NCBI GenBank assembly: GCA_003567315.1
Contig: PWZT01000057.1
Span: forward strand, 38,629 to 102,628
DNA length: 64,000 nt
Direction: 5' to 3'
Source of the DNA: Paracoccaceae bacterium
GTDB taxonomy: Bacteria; Pseudomonadota; Alphaproteobacteria; Rhodobacterales; Rhodobacteraceae
The position numbers were made by a program, and so were the translations under genes. The notes below the pieces were generated by a model. It had not been told where the DNA came from, ran no database searches, and saw nothing but the letters and a program-made list of their open reading frames with translations. Below, piece by piece: positions 45,278 to 54,757 of this stretch. The first letter of the stretch is position 1; each line of letters opens with the position of its first letter.

Positions 45278-46552
45278 TCAGAACCGCCGCGTCACGCCGA
45301 AAGACGCCCCGAGATTGCGGTAATCATTGAGGATAATTGTCGATCGCTGGCGCTCATAGGACAGGCGCAGCACTGGCGCGAAGCCGTTCCAGTTCCATTG
45401 CGAATGCGCGAGATCCAGCCGCGCGAGACTGCGCCGGTCATCGCGCGCCACACCGAAGAGCGGGTGCAGCCCGTCATAGCGGTTGCGTTCATGATCGAGC
45501 GTCAGCCCGAGCTGCACGCCGCCCTCGAAGCGATACTGTGCACCCAGCGTGATCCCCTCCATTCGCCCGGCGAGCGTGTCCTGCGAGGCGCTGCGCCGCT
45601 CGACCCGCCCCGCGATCCGGAATTCGAGCTGCGGGTTCAACGCATGCCGTAGCCCGATAGAGCCGAGATTACGCTGCATCCGCGCCCCGGTCCGGTAGCG
45701 CAAATGCTCACGCGTGATCTGCCCGTCGAGCCGTGTCGCAGGTGTGAGCCTGCGCGCATGGGCCAGCGTCACGCCCAGCGAGCGCGAATAATCGCGCTTG
45801 TCGAGCCAGCGCTGCGTGGCGAAGATCTCGGCGCGGGTCTGACCTGTCTCCAGATGGCCCTGCACGAGCCCCGCGAAAACCCGCGCCGTGTAATCATCCG
45901 GCGCGTTGCCATCGAAAAAGCGCAGCCTCGTCGATGCGCCGAAGCGCGCCGTCAGACCATCGCCAAGGCGCGGGCTGGCCGTAAGTCCGGCATTGACCTC
46001 GAGCCCAGTTGCAGAGCGCGCGCGCACATTGGGGTTGATGACGAACGGCAAGCCGAACAGCGTCACCTCCGTGGCGCTGGTGCGCTTGGCGGCATTGCTT
46101 TCGGGCACGATGGCAAAGCTGATATGGCCGGAAAAAATCTGCGGGTTTTCAAGCTCCTGCGCATAGGCGGCGACACGCCTGTCAACGGCCTCGGGCAAAT
46201 CGGCACTGCGCGCGATCTCGATATGGTAGAGCGCGCGTTCGGCCTGCCCCAGCCGCCCCAGCGCTGCGGCAAGCTCCAGCCGGTATTGCGGCACGCGCGG
46301 ATAGGTGGCGACAAGGCGTTCCAGATCCGGCAGCGCGGCGGCAGGTTGGCCCAGCCGCATGTTGGCCAGTGCGCGCAGCCACATCAGGCGCTGCAGGGCC
46401 ACCGCATCGCCCGCCTGATACTCGGCGACCGTTTGCAACGCCCCTGCCGCATCGCCACCGGCATAAAGCGCTTCGGCCTGCGCCAGCCTTTCCGCAGTCG
46501 CTGCCACGCCCCAGAAACTCAGGCAAAAGGACACCAGCACGGCACGCAGCAT
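45278..46552 (-). CDS. Surface lipoprotein assembly modifier (Slam, DUF560) outer-membrane protein
   Basis: The 424-aa protein has a signal peptide (MLRAVLVSFCLSFWGVAATA), a TPR domain at about residues 22-135 (EALYAGGDAAGALQTVAEY, MRLGQPAAALPDLERLV), then a C-terminal beta-barrel domain of about 14 strands ending in phenylalanine (SFGVTRRF), as outer-membrane barrels do. That layout is Slam, which moves particular lipoproteins to the cell surface in Neisseria. It follows a TbpB-like lipoprotein gene by 67 bases, the usual substrate-transporter pair. Confidence 0.85.
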   Translation of the reverse strand: MLRAVLVSFCLSFWGVAATAERLAQAEALYAGGDAAGALQTVAEYQAGDAVALQRLMWLRALANMRLGQPAAALPDLERLVATYPRVPQYRLELAAALGRLGQAERALYHIEIARSADLPEAVDRRVAAYAQELENPQIFSGHISFAIVPESNAAKRTSATEVTLFGLPFVINPNVRARSATGLEVNAGLTASPRLGDGLTARFGASTRLRFFDGNAPDDYTARVFAGLVQGHLETGQTRAEIFATQRWLDKRDYSRSLGVTLAHARRLTPATRLDGQITREHLRYRTGARMQRNLGSIGLRHALNPQLEFRIAGRVERRSASQDTLAGRMEGITLGAQYRFEGGVQLGLTLDHERNRYDGLHPLFGVARDDRRSLARLDLAHSQWNWNGFAPVLRLSYERQRSTIILNDYRNLGASFGVTRRF

Positions 46553-46619
46553 GGCAGCAGCTTTCGATCTTCAGGCGCTGGCACAGCCCTGGCTGCACCA
46601 GCAATGTCTCGGGGCGCGA

Positions 46620-47315
46620 TCAGTCAGACTGGCGGATCAGGAAAAACTCGCCGGCAAATGTGCCATCAGGAACCAGCATGTCCTCATCTTCATAGACTGT
46701 TCCACCGACAGTGCCGACCGCCGCAGCGGCATCATCCCCGTAGAAATTGCCGCCGAACAGAAGCCCCACTGTCCCGGAGCCGCCATCGATCGGCTCGGTC
46801 AGCGTGCCGGTCATCTCGAAGGACAGGGCACCCACCGCGACATCCGGCACATCGACATCCAGACCAGCATCCGCACCCGCGATTTCCTCGCGTACGATGC
46901 CGCCTGAACCCTCCACGACATTCAACTCCCCATCGAGCGCGAATGGCCCTTCATTGCCAGGGATGAAGCTCTCGCCCTGGAAATTCGTGGCCTGCCCGGT
47001 GATGTCGGCATTCGCGCCCATGGTCTCGTCCCACTCGATCCCGATGGCAAGATCAGCACTGATCCTGTAGGCGGGCGTATCAGGGTCCGGGGCGTCGGCA
47101 CTCATCACCTCACCTTCCATGCCCCCTTCATAGTCGGCCTTCAATTCGGTCGGCATGTTGGTGGTTGGCCCCATGGCCTTCACGGCATCAATGTCATCGC
47201 CGAAATCGACCGGCCCGGCCGGGCCACCGCCCTCATTGCCCCCGAAGCATCCGGCGAGCCCGAAGGCCGCGCCGAGCACGCAGATTGTTGTCATTCTTGG
47301 TAATTGGAATCGCAT
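46620..47315 (-). CDS. Transferrin-binding-protein-like surface lipoprotein (Slam substrate candidate)
   Basis: The 231-aa protein has a lipoprotein signal ending in LAGC (residues about 20-23), then a glycine-rich flexible linker (GGNEGGGPAGP) and a C-terminal beta-barrel with TbpB-like strands; GLLFGGNFYGDDAAAAVG resembles the FxGxFYGPxAxExG signature of TbpB/HpuA/fHbp-type handles. It is acidic throughout. The best reading is a substrate of the Slam encoded just after it. The ATG at 47315 has GGAGG 5 bases upstream. The ligand (iron carrier, haem or other) cannot be told. Confidence 0.78.
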   Translation of the reverse strand: MRFQLPRMTTICVLGAAFGLAGCFGGNEGGGPAGPVDFGDDIDAVKAMGPTTNMPTELKADYEGGMEGEVMSADAPDPDTPAYRISADLAIGIEWDETMGANADITGQATNFQGESFIPGNEGPFALDGELNVVEGSGGIVREEIAGADAGLDVDVPDVAVGALSFEMTGTLTEPIDGGSGTVGLLFGGNFYGDDAAAAVGTVGGTVYEDEDMLVPDGTFAGEFFLIRQSD

Positions 47316-47364
47316 CTGACCTCCCCCCAGAGATAAAATTAATGTGAGGAGAGTGCGCCGCACC

Positions 47365-47380
47365 TGTCAACATGTCAACA
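47365..47380 (-). promoter_or_regulatory. Tandem TGTTGACA repeats upstream of the surface lipoprotein gene
   Basis: On the minus strand TGTTGACA occurs twice without a gap, giving two overlapping perfect -35 hexamers (TTGACA) about 55-65 bases before the lipoprotein start. An AT-rich stretch follows but I cannot pick a clear -10. The repeat may be a promoter, an operator, or both. Confidence 0.4.
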
Positions 47381-47410
47381 TTTATCGCGGTGTTGGCACA
47401 GTGTGTAGTG

Positions 47411-48571
47411 TCACGCAGGATGTGCGGAGACAGTGTCAAGCAGTTGCGCGAAAATCTCACAGGCGATGGGCAGCAACGCGTCCGGAAAATCGAATGCAGG
47501 ATCATGCAGCGCGGGTTGTGCGGTGCCGGAGCCGAGAAAGAACATCGCTGTTCGGGTCTCGGCGCTGAAGGCCCCGAAATCCTCCGCCGCACGCATCGGC
47601 AGTGCGAAGTCGGCCTGCTCCAGCCCCAGCGCCTGCCCGGCGCGGGCGACATGGGCAGCGGCCTCCGCATCGTTGATCGTGGCGTTGAAATGGTCATGGC
47701 GCGTGATCTGTAGCGCCAGCCCGCCCGCATCAGCCTGCGCCCGCGCGCTGACCTCTGCCGCGAAGGCTTCGAGCGCCGCGTCGCTGAGCGCGCGCAAGGT
47801 CACCAGCGCCTCCGCCTGCCCCGGCGCAATGCCGAAGGCGCGCGCGCCCATCGACAGATGGCACAGGGTCGCCAAGCGGAACTCCGGGCCCATCGGTCTG
47901 GCCACTGTATCAGGCGCCAGCGCCAAGATCAGCGCGGCGAGCGCGGGCGCGGGCGAAGCGCCCTGTTCCGGCACGGAGGCATGCGTCTCGCGGCCCGTGT
48001 AGCACAACCGCAGCCCGACCGAGGCGCAGCTTGCAGGCCCCGGCGCGATCGCAATCGCACCAAGCGGCAGGCCGGGCATATTGTGGCAAGCAAAGGCCCA
48101 GTCAGGGCGCAGCGCCTTGAACTGCGGATCGGCAAGCACCGCGCGCGCGCCCGCGCCGGTTTCTTCTGCAGGCTGGAACAGCAGGATCACCCGCCCGCGC
48201 GCAGGCCGCGCCGCGCCCAGTAGCAGACCCAGCCCGGCAAGACTCGCCATATGCCCGTCATGTCCGCAAAGATGCGCCACGCCCGCGCGCTGCGAGCGAT
48301 GGGGCAGCGTCGATGCCTCCTCTATCGGCAGCGCATCAAGCTCGGCGCGAAAAAGCACGGTCGGCCCGGGTTCGCGCCCCTCATAGACCACTGCAACCCC
48401 ATGCCCGCCCAGCCCGGTGACAATCTGATCCGGGCGCGTCGGGCTCAGGAAATCCGCGATGACCCGCGCGGTGTTTTCCTCCTGCCCCGACAACTCGGGC
48501 GCCGCGTGCAATGCATGCCGCAGCCGGGCGAGAGCCGTGATCTGGTCATGCGAAAGCTTGGCGGCTGGCAT
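47411..48571 (-). CDS. M20 family amidohydrolase (hippurate hydrolase-like)
   Basis: The 386-aa protein is an M20D-type amidohydrolase: RRHALHAAPELSGQE-like N-terminus (RLRHALHAAPELSGQEENTA), VLFRAELDALPIEE, the metal-binding AHLCGHDGHMASLAGLG, FQPAEETGAGARAVL, and a dimerisation domain at about residues 180-290. Relatives hydrolyse N-acyl amino acids such as hippurate or indole-acetyl conjugates. The signature H in CGHDGH and the E pair in PAEETG are intact. No partner gene indicates the substrate. Confidence 0.9.
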   Translation of the reverse strand: MPAAKLSHDQITALARLRHALHAAPELSGQEENTARVIADFLSPTRPDQIVTGLGGHGVAVVYEGREPGPTVLFRAELDALPIEEASTLPHRSQRAGVAHLCGHDGHMASLAGLGLLLGAARPARGRVILLFQPAEETGAGARAVLADPQFKALRPDWAFACHNMPGLPLGAIAIAPGPASCASVGLRLCYTGRETHASVPEQGASPAPALAALILALAPDTVARPMGPEFRLATLCHLSMGARAFGIAPGQAEALVTLRALSDAALEAFAAEVSARAQADAGGLALQITRHDHFNATINDAEAAAHVARAGQALGLEQADFALPMRAAEDFGAFSAETRTAMFFLGSGTAQPALHDPAFDFPDALLPIACEIFAQLLDTVSAHPA

Positions 48572-48609
48572 TGGGAGGCCTCACGCGGCGCGACAGGCGG
48601 AAACACCAA

Positions 48610-48632
48610 GGGCCACCCTGAACGGATGGCCC
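48610..48632 (-). terminator. Possible terminator after the HU gene
   Basis: GGGCCA (48610-48615) and TGGCCC (48627-48632) form a 6-bp stem 24 bases after the HU stop codon. On the minus strand it is followed by TTGGTGTTTCC, a poor T tract, so strength is uncertain. Confidence 0.5.
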
Positions 48633-48655
48633 CCGAATTGCTCCGGCAACAGGGC

Positions 48656-48946
48656 TCAGCTATTGACAGCGTCCTTGAGTGCCTTGGCGATCGTCACCTT
48701 CACGGCCTTGTCGGCGGGTTTGGTCATGGTCTCGCCCGTCGCGGGGTTGCGCACCTGACGCTCGGGACGGGCGCGGCACATGATCTTGCCGATCCCCGGC
48801 AGCGTGATCGCACCACCATTCGAGACTTCCTGCATGACCAGTTCCGAAATCGCATCCAGTGCAGCGTTTGCGGTTTTCTTGTCGGACTCCATCTTCTCGG
48901 AAAGGGCTACGACAAGCTGGGTCTTGGTCATCGGTTTCGCGGTCAT
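48656..48946 (-). CDS. HU family DNA-binding protein
   Basis: The 96-aa protein has the HU/IHF fold: an N-terminal MTKTQLVVALSEKMESDKKTANAALDAI, the central GGAITLPGIGKIMCRARPERQVRNPATGE with the DNA-intercalating proline in the arm (RNPATGE), and a C-terminal helix with KAVKVTIAKALKDAV. It compacts and bends DNA. GAGGAG precedes the ATG at 48946. The arm carries fewer basic residues than classic HU, as in many alphaproteobacterial paralogues. Confidence 0.93.
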   Translation of the reverse strand: MTAKPMTKTQLVVALSEKMESDKKTANAALDAISELVMQEVSNGGAITLPGIGKIMCRARPERQVRNPATGETMTKPADKAVKVTIAKALKDAVNS

Positions 48947-49093
48947 GTCATACTCCTCGATATCGCTGGGCTCGGCATCCTGTGCGCCCGCGCTGTCTAC
49001 GTTGCGGTGCGCATCTAGCCCGGATTCATCGGCACTGGCAATCACCCCGTTGTGAGAAAAACCCCGGATTGGGTCGAAAACACACCTCTTGCG

Positions 49094-50575
49094 CTACAAA
49101 AACGCCGTTTCGCTGAAAGAGCGCAGCTTGCGACTGTGGATCTTCTCCAACGGCATGTCGCGCAAAAGCTCCATCGCGCGAATCCCGATCTGCAGGTGTC
49201 GCGCGACCTGGCTCTTGTAGAAGCTCGACGCCATCCCCGGCAGTTTCAACTCGCCATGCAACGGCTTGTCCGAGACACAGAGCAAGGTTCCATAGGGGAC
49301 ACGAAAGCGGAATCCGTTGGCGGCGATGGTGGCGGATTCCATATCGAGCGCAATCGCGCGCGACTGGCTCAGGCGCTGCACCGGGCCGGATTGGTCGCGC
49401 AACTCCCAGTTGCGGTTGTCGATCGTGGCCACTGTGCCCGTGCGCATGATCCGCTTGAGCGCGAAGCCCTCAAGCTGCGTGACCTCCGCCACGGCATCCT
49501 GCAGCGCGATCTGGATCTCGGCCAGCGCCGGGATCGGCACCCAGACCGGCAGATCGGCATCGAGCACATTATCCTCGCGCAGATAGGCATGGGCGAGCAC
49601 GAAATCGCCCAGCGCCTGGCTATTGCGCAGCCCCGCGCAATGGCCCACCATCAGCCAGGCATGGGGGCGCAGCACGGCGATATGATCGGTCGCGGTTTTC
49701 GCATTGGACGGCCCGACCCCGATATTGACCAGCGTGATGCCTGCGCCGTGGTCGCGCTTGAGGTGATAAGTCGGCATCTGCGGCAGGCGCGGCAGCGCCG
49801 GGACCGGCGCATCCGGGTCCGTGATCACGGCATTGCCGGGCGCCACGAAGGCCGTGTAGCCGCTCTCGGGATCGCGGAGTTGCGCGCGGGCGAAGGCCTC
49901 GAACTCATCGACATAGAACTGGTAGTTGGTGAACAGGATATGGTTCTGGAAATGCTCGGGTACGGTCGCCGTGTAATGCGCCAGCCGGGCGAGCGAATAA
50001 TCGATGCGCTGCGCGGTGAACATGGCCAGCGGCAAGGAGCCGTCCTCATTCACGATCCGCGCGCCATTGACGATATCATCATTGGTCGTCTCCAGATCCG
50101 GCACATCGAAGATATCGCGCAGCGACAGGGTGAGATCCCCGTTCTCGGGCAACTGCACATCGCCGCGCCCGGCCATCGCGAAATGCAGCGGGATCGGGGT
50201 GCTCGAGGGGCCGATGCTGACCGGGACATTGTGGTTCTGCATCAGGAGCGCGATCTGCTGGCGCAGGTAATGGCGGAACAGATCCGGGCGCGTGACTGTT
50301 GCGGCATAAGTGCCCGGGTCGGTGACATGGCCGAAACTCAGCCGCGAGTCGATCTGGTCATAGCGCGCGGTCACGAAGCGGATCTCGGGGTAATAGGCGC
50401 GAAACCGTGCGGCAGTGCGCTCGCCGCTCGCGGCACGGTTGAACGCGTCGATCAGGAATTTGGTCGCCGTCGCGTAAAGCTCCTCGAGCCGTGCCACGGC
50501 CTTGTCAGCATCCCTGAAGAAGCGATGCTCGACAGGCTCGGGCGTCAGAAGGCGCAGGGGTTTTTCGATGGTCAT
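49094..50575 (-). CDS. amn: AMP nucleosidase
   Basis: The 493-aa enzyme hydrolyses AMP to adenine and ribose 5-phosphate, balancing the adenylate pool. It has the long N-terminal domain of AMN (about residues 1-180) and a C-terminal nucleoside phosphorylase fold with VGPSNAKTATDHIAVLRPHAWLMVGHCAGLRNSQ, AYLREDNVLD and DMESATIAANGFRFR. The spacing and length match bacterial AMN. It is divergent from the deacetylase gene. Confidence 0.95.
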   Translation of the reverse strand: MTIEKPLRLLTPEPVEHRFFRDADKAVARLEELYATATKFLIDAFNRAASGERTAARFRAYYPEIRFVTARYDQIDSRLSFGHVTDPGTYAATVTRPDLFRHYLRQQIALLMQNHNVPVSIGPSSTPIPLHFAMAGRGDVQLPENGDLTLSLRDIFDVPDLETTNDDIVNGARIVNEDGSLPLAMFTAQRIDYSLARLAHYTATVPEHFQNHILFTNYQFYVDEFEAFARAQLRDPESGYTAFVAPGNAVITDPDAPVPALPRLPQMPTYHLKRDHGAGITLVNIGVGPSNAKTATDHIAVLRPHAWLMVGHCAGLRNSQALGDFVLAHAYLREDNVLDADLPVWVPIPALAEIQIALQDAVAEVTQLEGFALKRIMRTGTVATIDNRNWELRDQSGPVQRLSQSRAIALDMESATIAANGFRFRVPYGTLLCVSDKPLHGELKLPGMASSFYKSQVARHLQIGIRAMELLRDMPLEKIHSRKLRSFSETAFL

Positions 50576-50690
50576 GGTTCATGTCCCTCATGGCTTGCGC
50601 TGACAGTGCCACCGCTCCGGCCCTGCCACAAGCGGCGCGCGGCGGAAAATCGCTCTTTCCCCGTCCCGGCCAATCCAGTAGCTTCCCGCC

Positions 50691-51626
50691 ATGACGACTG
50701 CATTCCTGACTCACCCCGACGCCAGCCGCCACCAGACCCCCGCTGGCCACCCCGAACAGATCGCGCGGATGGAGGCGATCTCCGCGGCGCTCTCGGCCGC
50801 TGAATTCGACGCGCTGCGCCGCTTCGATGCGCCGCGCTGCGAGGAACGCCAGCTTCTGCTGTGCCATCCCCAGCATTATATCGACCGCATCAAGGCCGCG
50901 ATCCCGCCTGCGGGCATCTACCAGCTCGATGCCGACACGCATGTTTCGCCCGCCTCGCTGACAGCAGCGATGCGCGGCGTGGGCGGGGCCTGCATGGGCG
51001 TCGATCTGGTCATGGAAGGCCAGGTGCACAACGCTTTTGTCGCGATGCGCCCGCCCGGCCATCACGCCGAGCGCTCCACCCCGATGGGGTTTTGCCTGTT
51101 CGGCACGGTTGCGATTGCAGCGCGCCATGCGATGGAGCGTCATGGGCTGAGCCGCGTTGCCGTGGTCGATTTCGACGTGCATCACGGCAATGGCACGCAG
51201 GATCTGCTCTGGGACGAAGGGCGCGCCTTCTTTGTCTCCAGCCACCAGATGCCGCTCTGGCCCGGCACCGGCAAAAGCGATGAACGCGGCGCGCATGGCC
51301 AGATCATGAATATCCCGCTGCCGCCCGGCACCGCTGGTACGAAATTCCGGCAGGTCTATGAGGATCTCGTATTCCCGCAGCTCGAACGCTTTGCGCCCGA
51401 ATTGCTGCTGATCTCGGCCGGGTTCGACGCGCATCGCGACGACCCGCTGGCCCAGCTGGAGCTGGCCACAGAAGATTTCGCATGGGTCACTGGCGCGCTC
51501 TGCGATATCGCCGCGCGCCATTGCGAGGGCCGCGTGGTCTCCTGCCTCGAAGGTGGCTATGACCTCGACGCCCTGGCAGCGTCCGTGGCGGCCCATATCC
51601 GTGTCCTGATGGAGAAAGGCGCATGA
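50691..51626 (+). CDS. Histone deacetylase family (acetoin utilisation/acetylpolyamine amidohydrolase-like) protein
   Basis: The 311-aa protein is a zinc amidohydrolase with the HDAC fold: [23 protein letters not shown] (charge-relay histidines), [17 protein letters not shown] (zinc ligands) and [18 protein letters not shown]. Bacterial members deacetylate polyamines, acetyl-lysine proteins or acetoin-linked substrates. Here it precedes xseB with a 4-base overlap (ATGA) and so is coupled to the isoprenoid genes, an order I recall from other Rhodobacterales. Confidence 0.92.
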   Translation: MTTAFLTHPDASRHQTPAGHPEQIARMEAISAALSAAEFDALRRFDAPRCEERQLLLCHPQHYIDRIKAAIPPAGIYQLDADTHVSPASLTAAMRGVGGACMGVDLVMEGQVHNAFVAMRPPGHHAERSTPMGFCLFGTVAIAARHAMERHGLSRVAVVDFDVHHGNGTQDLLWDEGRAFFVSSHQMPLWPGTGKSDERGAHGQIMNIPLPPGTAGTKFRQVYEDLVFPQLERFAPELLLISAGFDAHRDDPLAQLELATEDFAWVTGALCDIAARHCEGRVVSCLEGGYDLDALAASVAAHIRVLMEKGA

Positions 51627-51862
51627 GTGACAAACCGGTAGCCGAGATGAGCTTCGAGGAGGCCCTGCGTGGGCTGGAAGAGATCGTCATCCGGCTCGAG
51701 CGCGGCGATGTGGCGCTGGAGGATTCGATTGCGCTCTACGAGCGGGGCGCGGCGCTGAAGAAGCATTGCGAAGAGCGGCTCAACGCCGCGCAGATGCGGG
51801 TCGAGGCCATCCGGCTGGCCGAAGACGGCAGCCCCAAAGACACCGAGCCCTTCTCGGCATGA
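51623..51862 (+). CDS. xseB: Exodeoxyribonuclease VII small subunit
   Basis: The 79-aa coiled-coil protein has the XseB pattern [45 protein letters not shown]. XseB subunits wrap the XseA nuclease, which trims single-stranded DNA. xseA is not in this window. It overlaps both flanking genes by 4 bases (ATGA), making a tightly coupled deacetylase-xseB-ispA run, an arrangement that in enterics is xseB-ispA-dxs too. Confidence 0.96.
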   Translation: MSDKPVAEMSFEEALRGLEEIVIRLERGDVALEDSIALYERGAALKKHCEERLNAAQMRVEAIRLAEDGSPKDTEPFSA

Positions 51863-52734
51863 GCGATTTCGCAGCGGCGCTGGCGGCGGCCGCGCAGCGC
51901 GTCGAGACGCGCTTGCAAGCCGAGATCGCGACCCTGCCCGAAAGCCGCGTGCGCGATGCGATGGGCTATGCCGCGCGCGGCGGCAAGAAGCTGCGCGGAT
52001 TTCTGGTGCTGGAATCCGCGCGGCTGCATGGCATCGCCCCCGAGATGGCCGAACACGCCGCCGCCGCGATCGAGGCGATCCATGCCTATTCGCTGGTCCA
52101 TGACGATCTGCCCGCGATGGATGACGATGATCTGCGTCGCGGCCAGCCCACGACCCATATCCGCTGGGACGAGGCGACCGCGATCCTCGCGGGCGACGCG
52201 TTGCAGACGCTGGCCTTCGGGCTTCTCGCGCGCGATGCGGCAGCCCCGACTGCGCAGGCGCGGCTCGATCTCATCGCAAGCCTCGCGCAGGCTTCCGGAG
52301 CCGCCGGGATGGTGCTGGGTCAGGCGCTCGACATCGCCGCCGAAAGCGCCGAGGCGCCCCTCTCGCTCGAGGCAATCACTGCGCTGCAGGCCGGCAAGAC
52401 CGGCGCGCTGATCGAATGGTCCGCCTGCGCGGGCGCGCGGATGGCAGGCGCCGACCCCTCCGCGCTCGCAGCCTATGCACGCGCGCTGGGGCTTGCCTTT
52501 CAGATCGCGGATGACATCTTGGATATCGAGGGGGACGCCACCTTGGCAGGCAAGCGCCTGCACAAAGACGCGGACGCGGGCAAGGCCACCTTCGTGTCGT
52601 ATCTCGGGCTCGACGGGGCCAAGGCCCGCGCGCAGGCACTCGTCGCCGAGGCCGAGGCAGCGCTTTCCCCTTATGGCGAGGATGGCGCCCTGTTGCGGCA
52701 GGCCGCGCAATTCGTTATCGCCCGTCGGAACTGA
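51859..52734 (+). CDS. ispA: Farnesyl/geranylgeranyl diphosphate synthase-type prenyltransferase
   Basis: The 291-aa protein condenses IPP onto allylic diphosphates. The first aspartate-rich motif is [15 protein letters not shown], the second DDILD in [13 protein letters not shown], and [12 protein letters not shown] lies near the start. The two residues before the first motif are YSLV, typical of short-chain FPP synthases, so farnesyl diphosphate is the likely product. It lies between xseB and dxs as in enterics. The ATG at 51859 overlaps the xseB stop. Confidence 0.93.
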   Translation: MSDFAAALAAAAQRVETRLQAEIATLPESRVRDAMGYAARGGKKLRGFLVLESARLHGIAPEMAEHAAAAIEAIHAYSLVHDDLPAMDDDDLRRGQPTTHIRWDEATAILAGDALQTLAFGLLARDAAAPTAQARLDLIASLAQASGAAGMVLGQALDIAAESAEAPLSLEAITALQAGKTGALIEWSACAGARMAGADPSALAAYARALGLAFQIADDILDIEGDATLAGKRLHKDADAGKATFVSYLGLDGAKARAQALVAEAEAALSPYGEDGALLRQAAQFVIARRN

Positions 52735-52763
52735 ACGCCGCGCACTGCGGGAAAGGTCGTGCC

Positions 52764-54680
52764 ATGCCGCAAACACCGCTTCTGGACCGGGTCCACAGCC
52801 CCGCCGACTTGAAGTCGCTCAGCGACCGCGAATTGCACCAGCTCGCCGACGAGCTGCGCGCGGAAACCATCGCGGCGGTGTCGGAAACCGGCGGGCATCT
52901 GGGCGCGGGCCTGGGGGTGGTGGAGCTGACGGTGGCGCTCCATGCCGTGTTCGACACCCCGCGCGACCGGCTGATCTGGGATGTCAGCCATCAATGCTAC
53001 CCGCACAAGATCCTGACCGGGCGTCGCGACCGCATCCGCACCCTGCGCCAGAAGGACGGGCTCTCGGGCTTCACCAAACGCTCCGAGTCGCCCTATGACC
53101 CGTTCGGCGCGGCGCATAGCTCGACCAGCATTTCCGCCGCGCTCGGCTTCACCATGGCGCGCGAGTTGGGCGGCGCCCCCAACCCCGCGCTTGGCGATGC
53201 GATTGCCGTGATCGGCGATGGCGCGATCAGCGCGGGTATGGCCTATGAGGCGCTCAACAATGCAGGCCATCTCGGCAAGCGCATGTTCGTCATCCTCAAT
53301 GACAACGAGATGTCGATCGCGCCGCCCACCGGGGCCATGTCAAGCTATCTCTCGCGGCTCTATGCCGACCGCCCCATGCAGGAGATCAAGCACGCCATGA
53401 AGGGCGCGCTCTCGCTGCTGCCCCCGCCCTTTCAGGAAGGGGCGAAGCGCGCGAAGGATTTGCTCAAGCACGCCACCATCGGCGGCACACTTTTCGAGGA
53501 GTTGGGCTTCAACTATCTCGGCCCCATCGACGGGCATGATCTCGACCAGCTTCTCTGGGTCCTGCGCACATTGCGCGAGCGCGCCGATGAGCCGATGCTC
53601 CTCCATGTGCTCACCAAGAAGGGCAAGGGCTACGCGCCCGCCGAAGGCGCCGAGGATCGCGGCCATGCGCGCGCGAAATTCGATGTCGTCACGGGCCAGC
53701 AGAAGAAAGCCCCGTCCAATGCGCCAAGCTACACCAAGGTCTTTGCCGAAAGCCTGATTGCAGAGGCGCGGCGCGATGAGCGGATCGTCGCAATCACGGC
53801 GGCCATGCCCGATGGCACCGGGCTCGACCTCTTCGCCAAACACTTTCCCAAGCGCATGTTCGATGTCGCGATTGCCGAGCAGCATGGCGTGACCTTCTGC
53901 GCCGGGCTCGCGGCAGGGGGCATGAAGCCCTTCTGCGCGCTCTACTCCACCTTCCTGCAGCGCGGCTATGACCAAGTCGTGCATGACGTGGCCATCCAGC
54001 GCCTGCCCGTGCGCTTCGCCATCGACCGCGCCGGGCTTGTGGGCGCCGATGGCGCGACCCATGCAGGCAGCTACGACATCGCCTATCTCGCCAATCTGCC
54101 GAGTTTCACGGTCATGGCCGCCGCCGACGAGGCCGAGCTTGTGCATATGGTCGCCACCGCGGCTGCACATGATGACGGCCCCATCGCCTTCCGTTTTCCG
54201 CGCGGCGAGGGCGAGGGTGTGGAGATGCCAGAGACCGGCATACCGCTCGAGATCGGCAAGGGCCGCCTGATCCGCGAGGGCGCGCGCGTCGCGATCCTGT
54301 CATTTGGCGCGCGGCTTGGCGAAGTGCTGCGCGCCTGCGAAAGCCTCCGCCAGAAGGGCATTACCCCCACCGTGGCCGATGCGCGCTTCGCCAAGCCGCT
54401 GGACCGCGCGCTGATCCTGAAGCTCGCCGCCGAGCATGAGGCGCTCATCACCATCGAGGAAGGCGCTGTCGGCGGTTTCGGAAGCCATGTCGCGCAGTTG
54501 CTCGCCGAGGAAGGGGTCTTCGATCAGGGGCTCAAATTCCGCTCCATGGTGCTGCCCGATATCTTCATCGATCAGGCAAGCCCGCGCGACATGTACGACA
54601 TCGCCGCCATGAACGCGCCCCATATCGAGGCGAAAGTTCTCGAAGTCCTCAATATCGCCCAGATGGACAAACGCGCCTGA
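52764..54680 (+). CDS. dxs: 1-deoxy-D-xylulose-5-phosphate synthase
   Basis: DXS joins pyruvate and glyceraldehyde 3-phosphate with thiamine diphosphate, the first step of the MEP isoprenoid pathway. The 638-aa protein has [12 protein letters not shown] near the N-terminus, the TPP motif [18 protein letters not shown], the transketolase-like middle domain with [19 protein letters not shown] and [18 protein letters not shown], and a C-terminal domain. It starts 29 bases after ispA, so they are probably co-transcribed. A repeat element lies 15 bases after its stop. Confidence 0.97.
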   Translation: MPQTPLLDRVHSPADLKSLSDRELHQLADELRAETIAAVSETGGHLGAGLGVVELTVALHAVFDTPRDRLIWDVSHQCYPHKILTGRRDRIRTLRQKDGLSGFTKRSESPYDPFGAAHSSTSISAALGFTMARELGGAPNPALGDAIAVIGDGAISAGMAYEALNNAGHLGKRMFVILNDNEMSIAPPTGAMSSYLSRLYADRPMQEIKHAMKGALSLLPPPFQEGAKRAKDLLKHATIGGTLFEELGFNYLGPIDGHDLDQLLWVLRTLRERADEPMLLHVLTKKGKGYAPAEGAEDRGHARAKFDVVTGQQKKAPSNAPSYTKVFAESLIAEARRDERIVAITAAMPDGTGLDLFAKHFPKRMFDVAIAEQHGVTFCAGLAAGGMKPFCALYSTFLQRGYDQVVHDVAIQRLPVRFAIDRAGLVGADGATHAGSYDIAYLANLPSFTVMAAADEAELVHMVATAAAHDDGPIAFRFPRGEGEGVEMPETGIPLEIGKGRLIREGARVAILSFGARLGEVLRACESLRQKGITPTVADARFAKPLDRALILKLAAEHEALITIEEGAVGGFGSHVAQLLAEEGVFDQGLKFRSMVLPDIFIDQASPRDMYDIAAMNAPHIEAKVLEVLNIAQMDKRA

Positions 54681-54695
54681 AGCCCGCCCTGCAGG

Positions 54696-54752
54696 CTTCA
54701 TCTTGCCAGAAATACTCGATTGAGCGCCCACGGCGCAGCCCGTCGCTGCGGG
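54696..54752 (+). repeat. Intergenic repeat element, copy 6 (block plus two stem-loops)
   Basis: The block (54696-54717) differs from the core by one base (CCAGAAATA). It is followed by GCGCC-CAC-GGCGC (54724-54736) and CCCG-TCGCTG-CGGG (54739-54752). It lies between the convergent ends of dxs (15 bases away) and the FosA-like gene (the second stem ends 5 bases before that stop). Confidence 0.7.
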
Positions 54753-54757
54753 AGCAC

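Noticed and set aside
49052..50803. 583-codon open frame antisense to amn
   Set aside because: It is a histidine/arginine-rich shadow caused by high third-position GC in amn; amn is clearly the real gene.
20958..54680. Photosynthesis gene cluster suggested by hemA, ispA, ispG and dxs
   Set aside because: These precursor genes occur in all Rhodobacterales; no bch, crt or puf genes are present.
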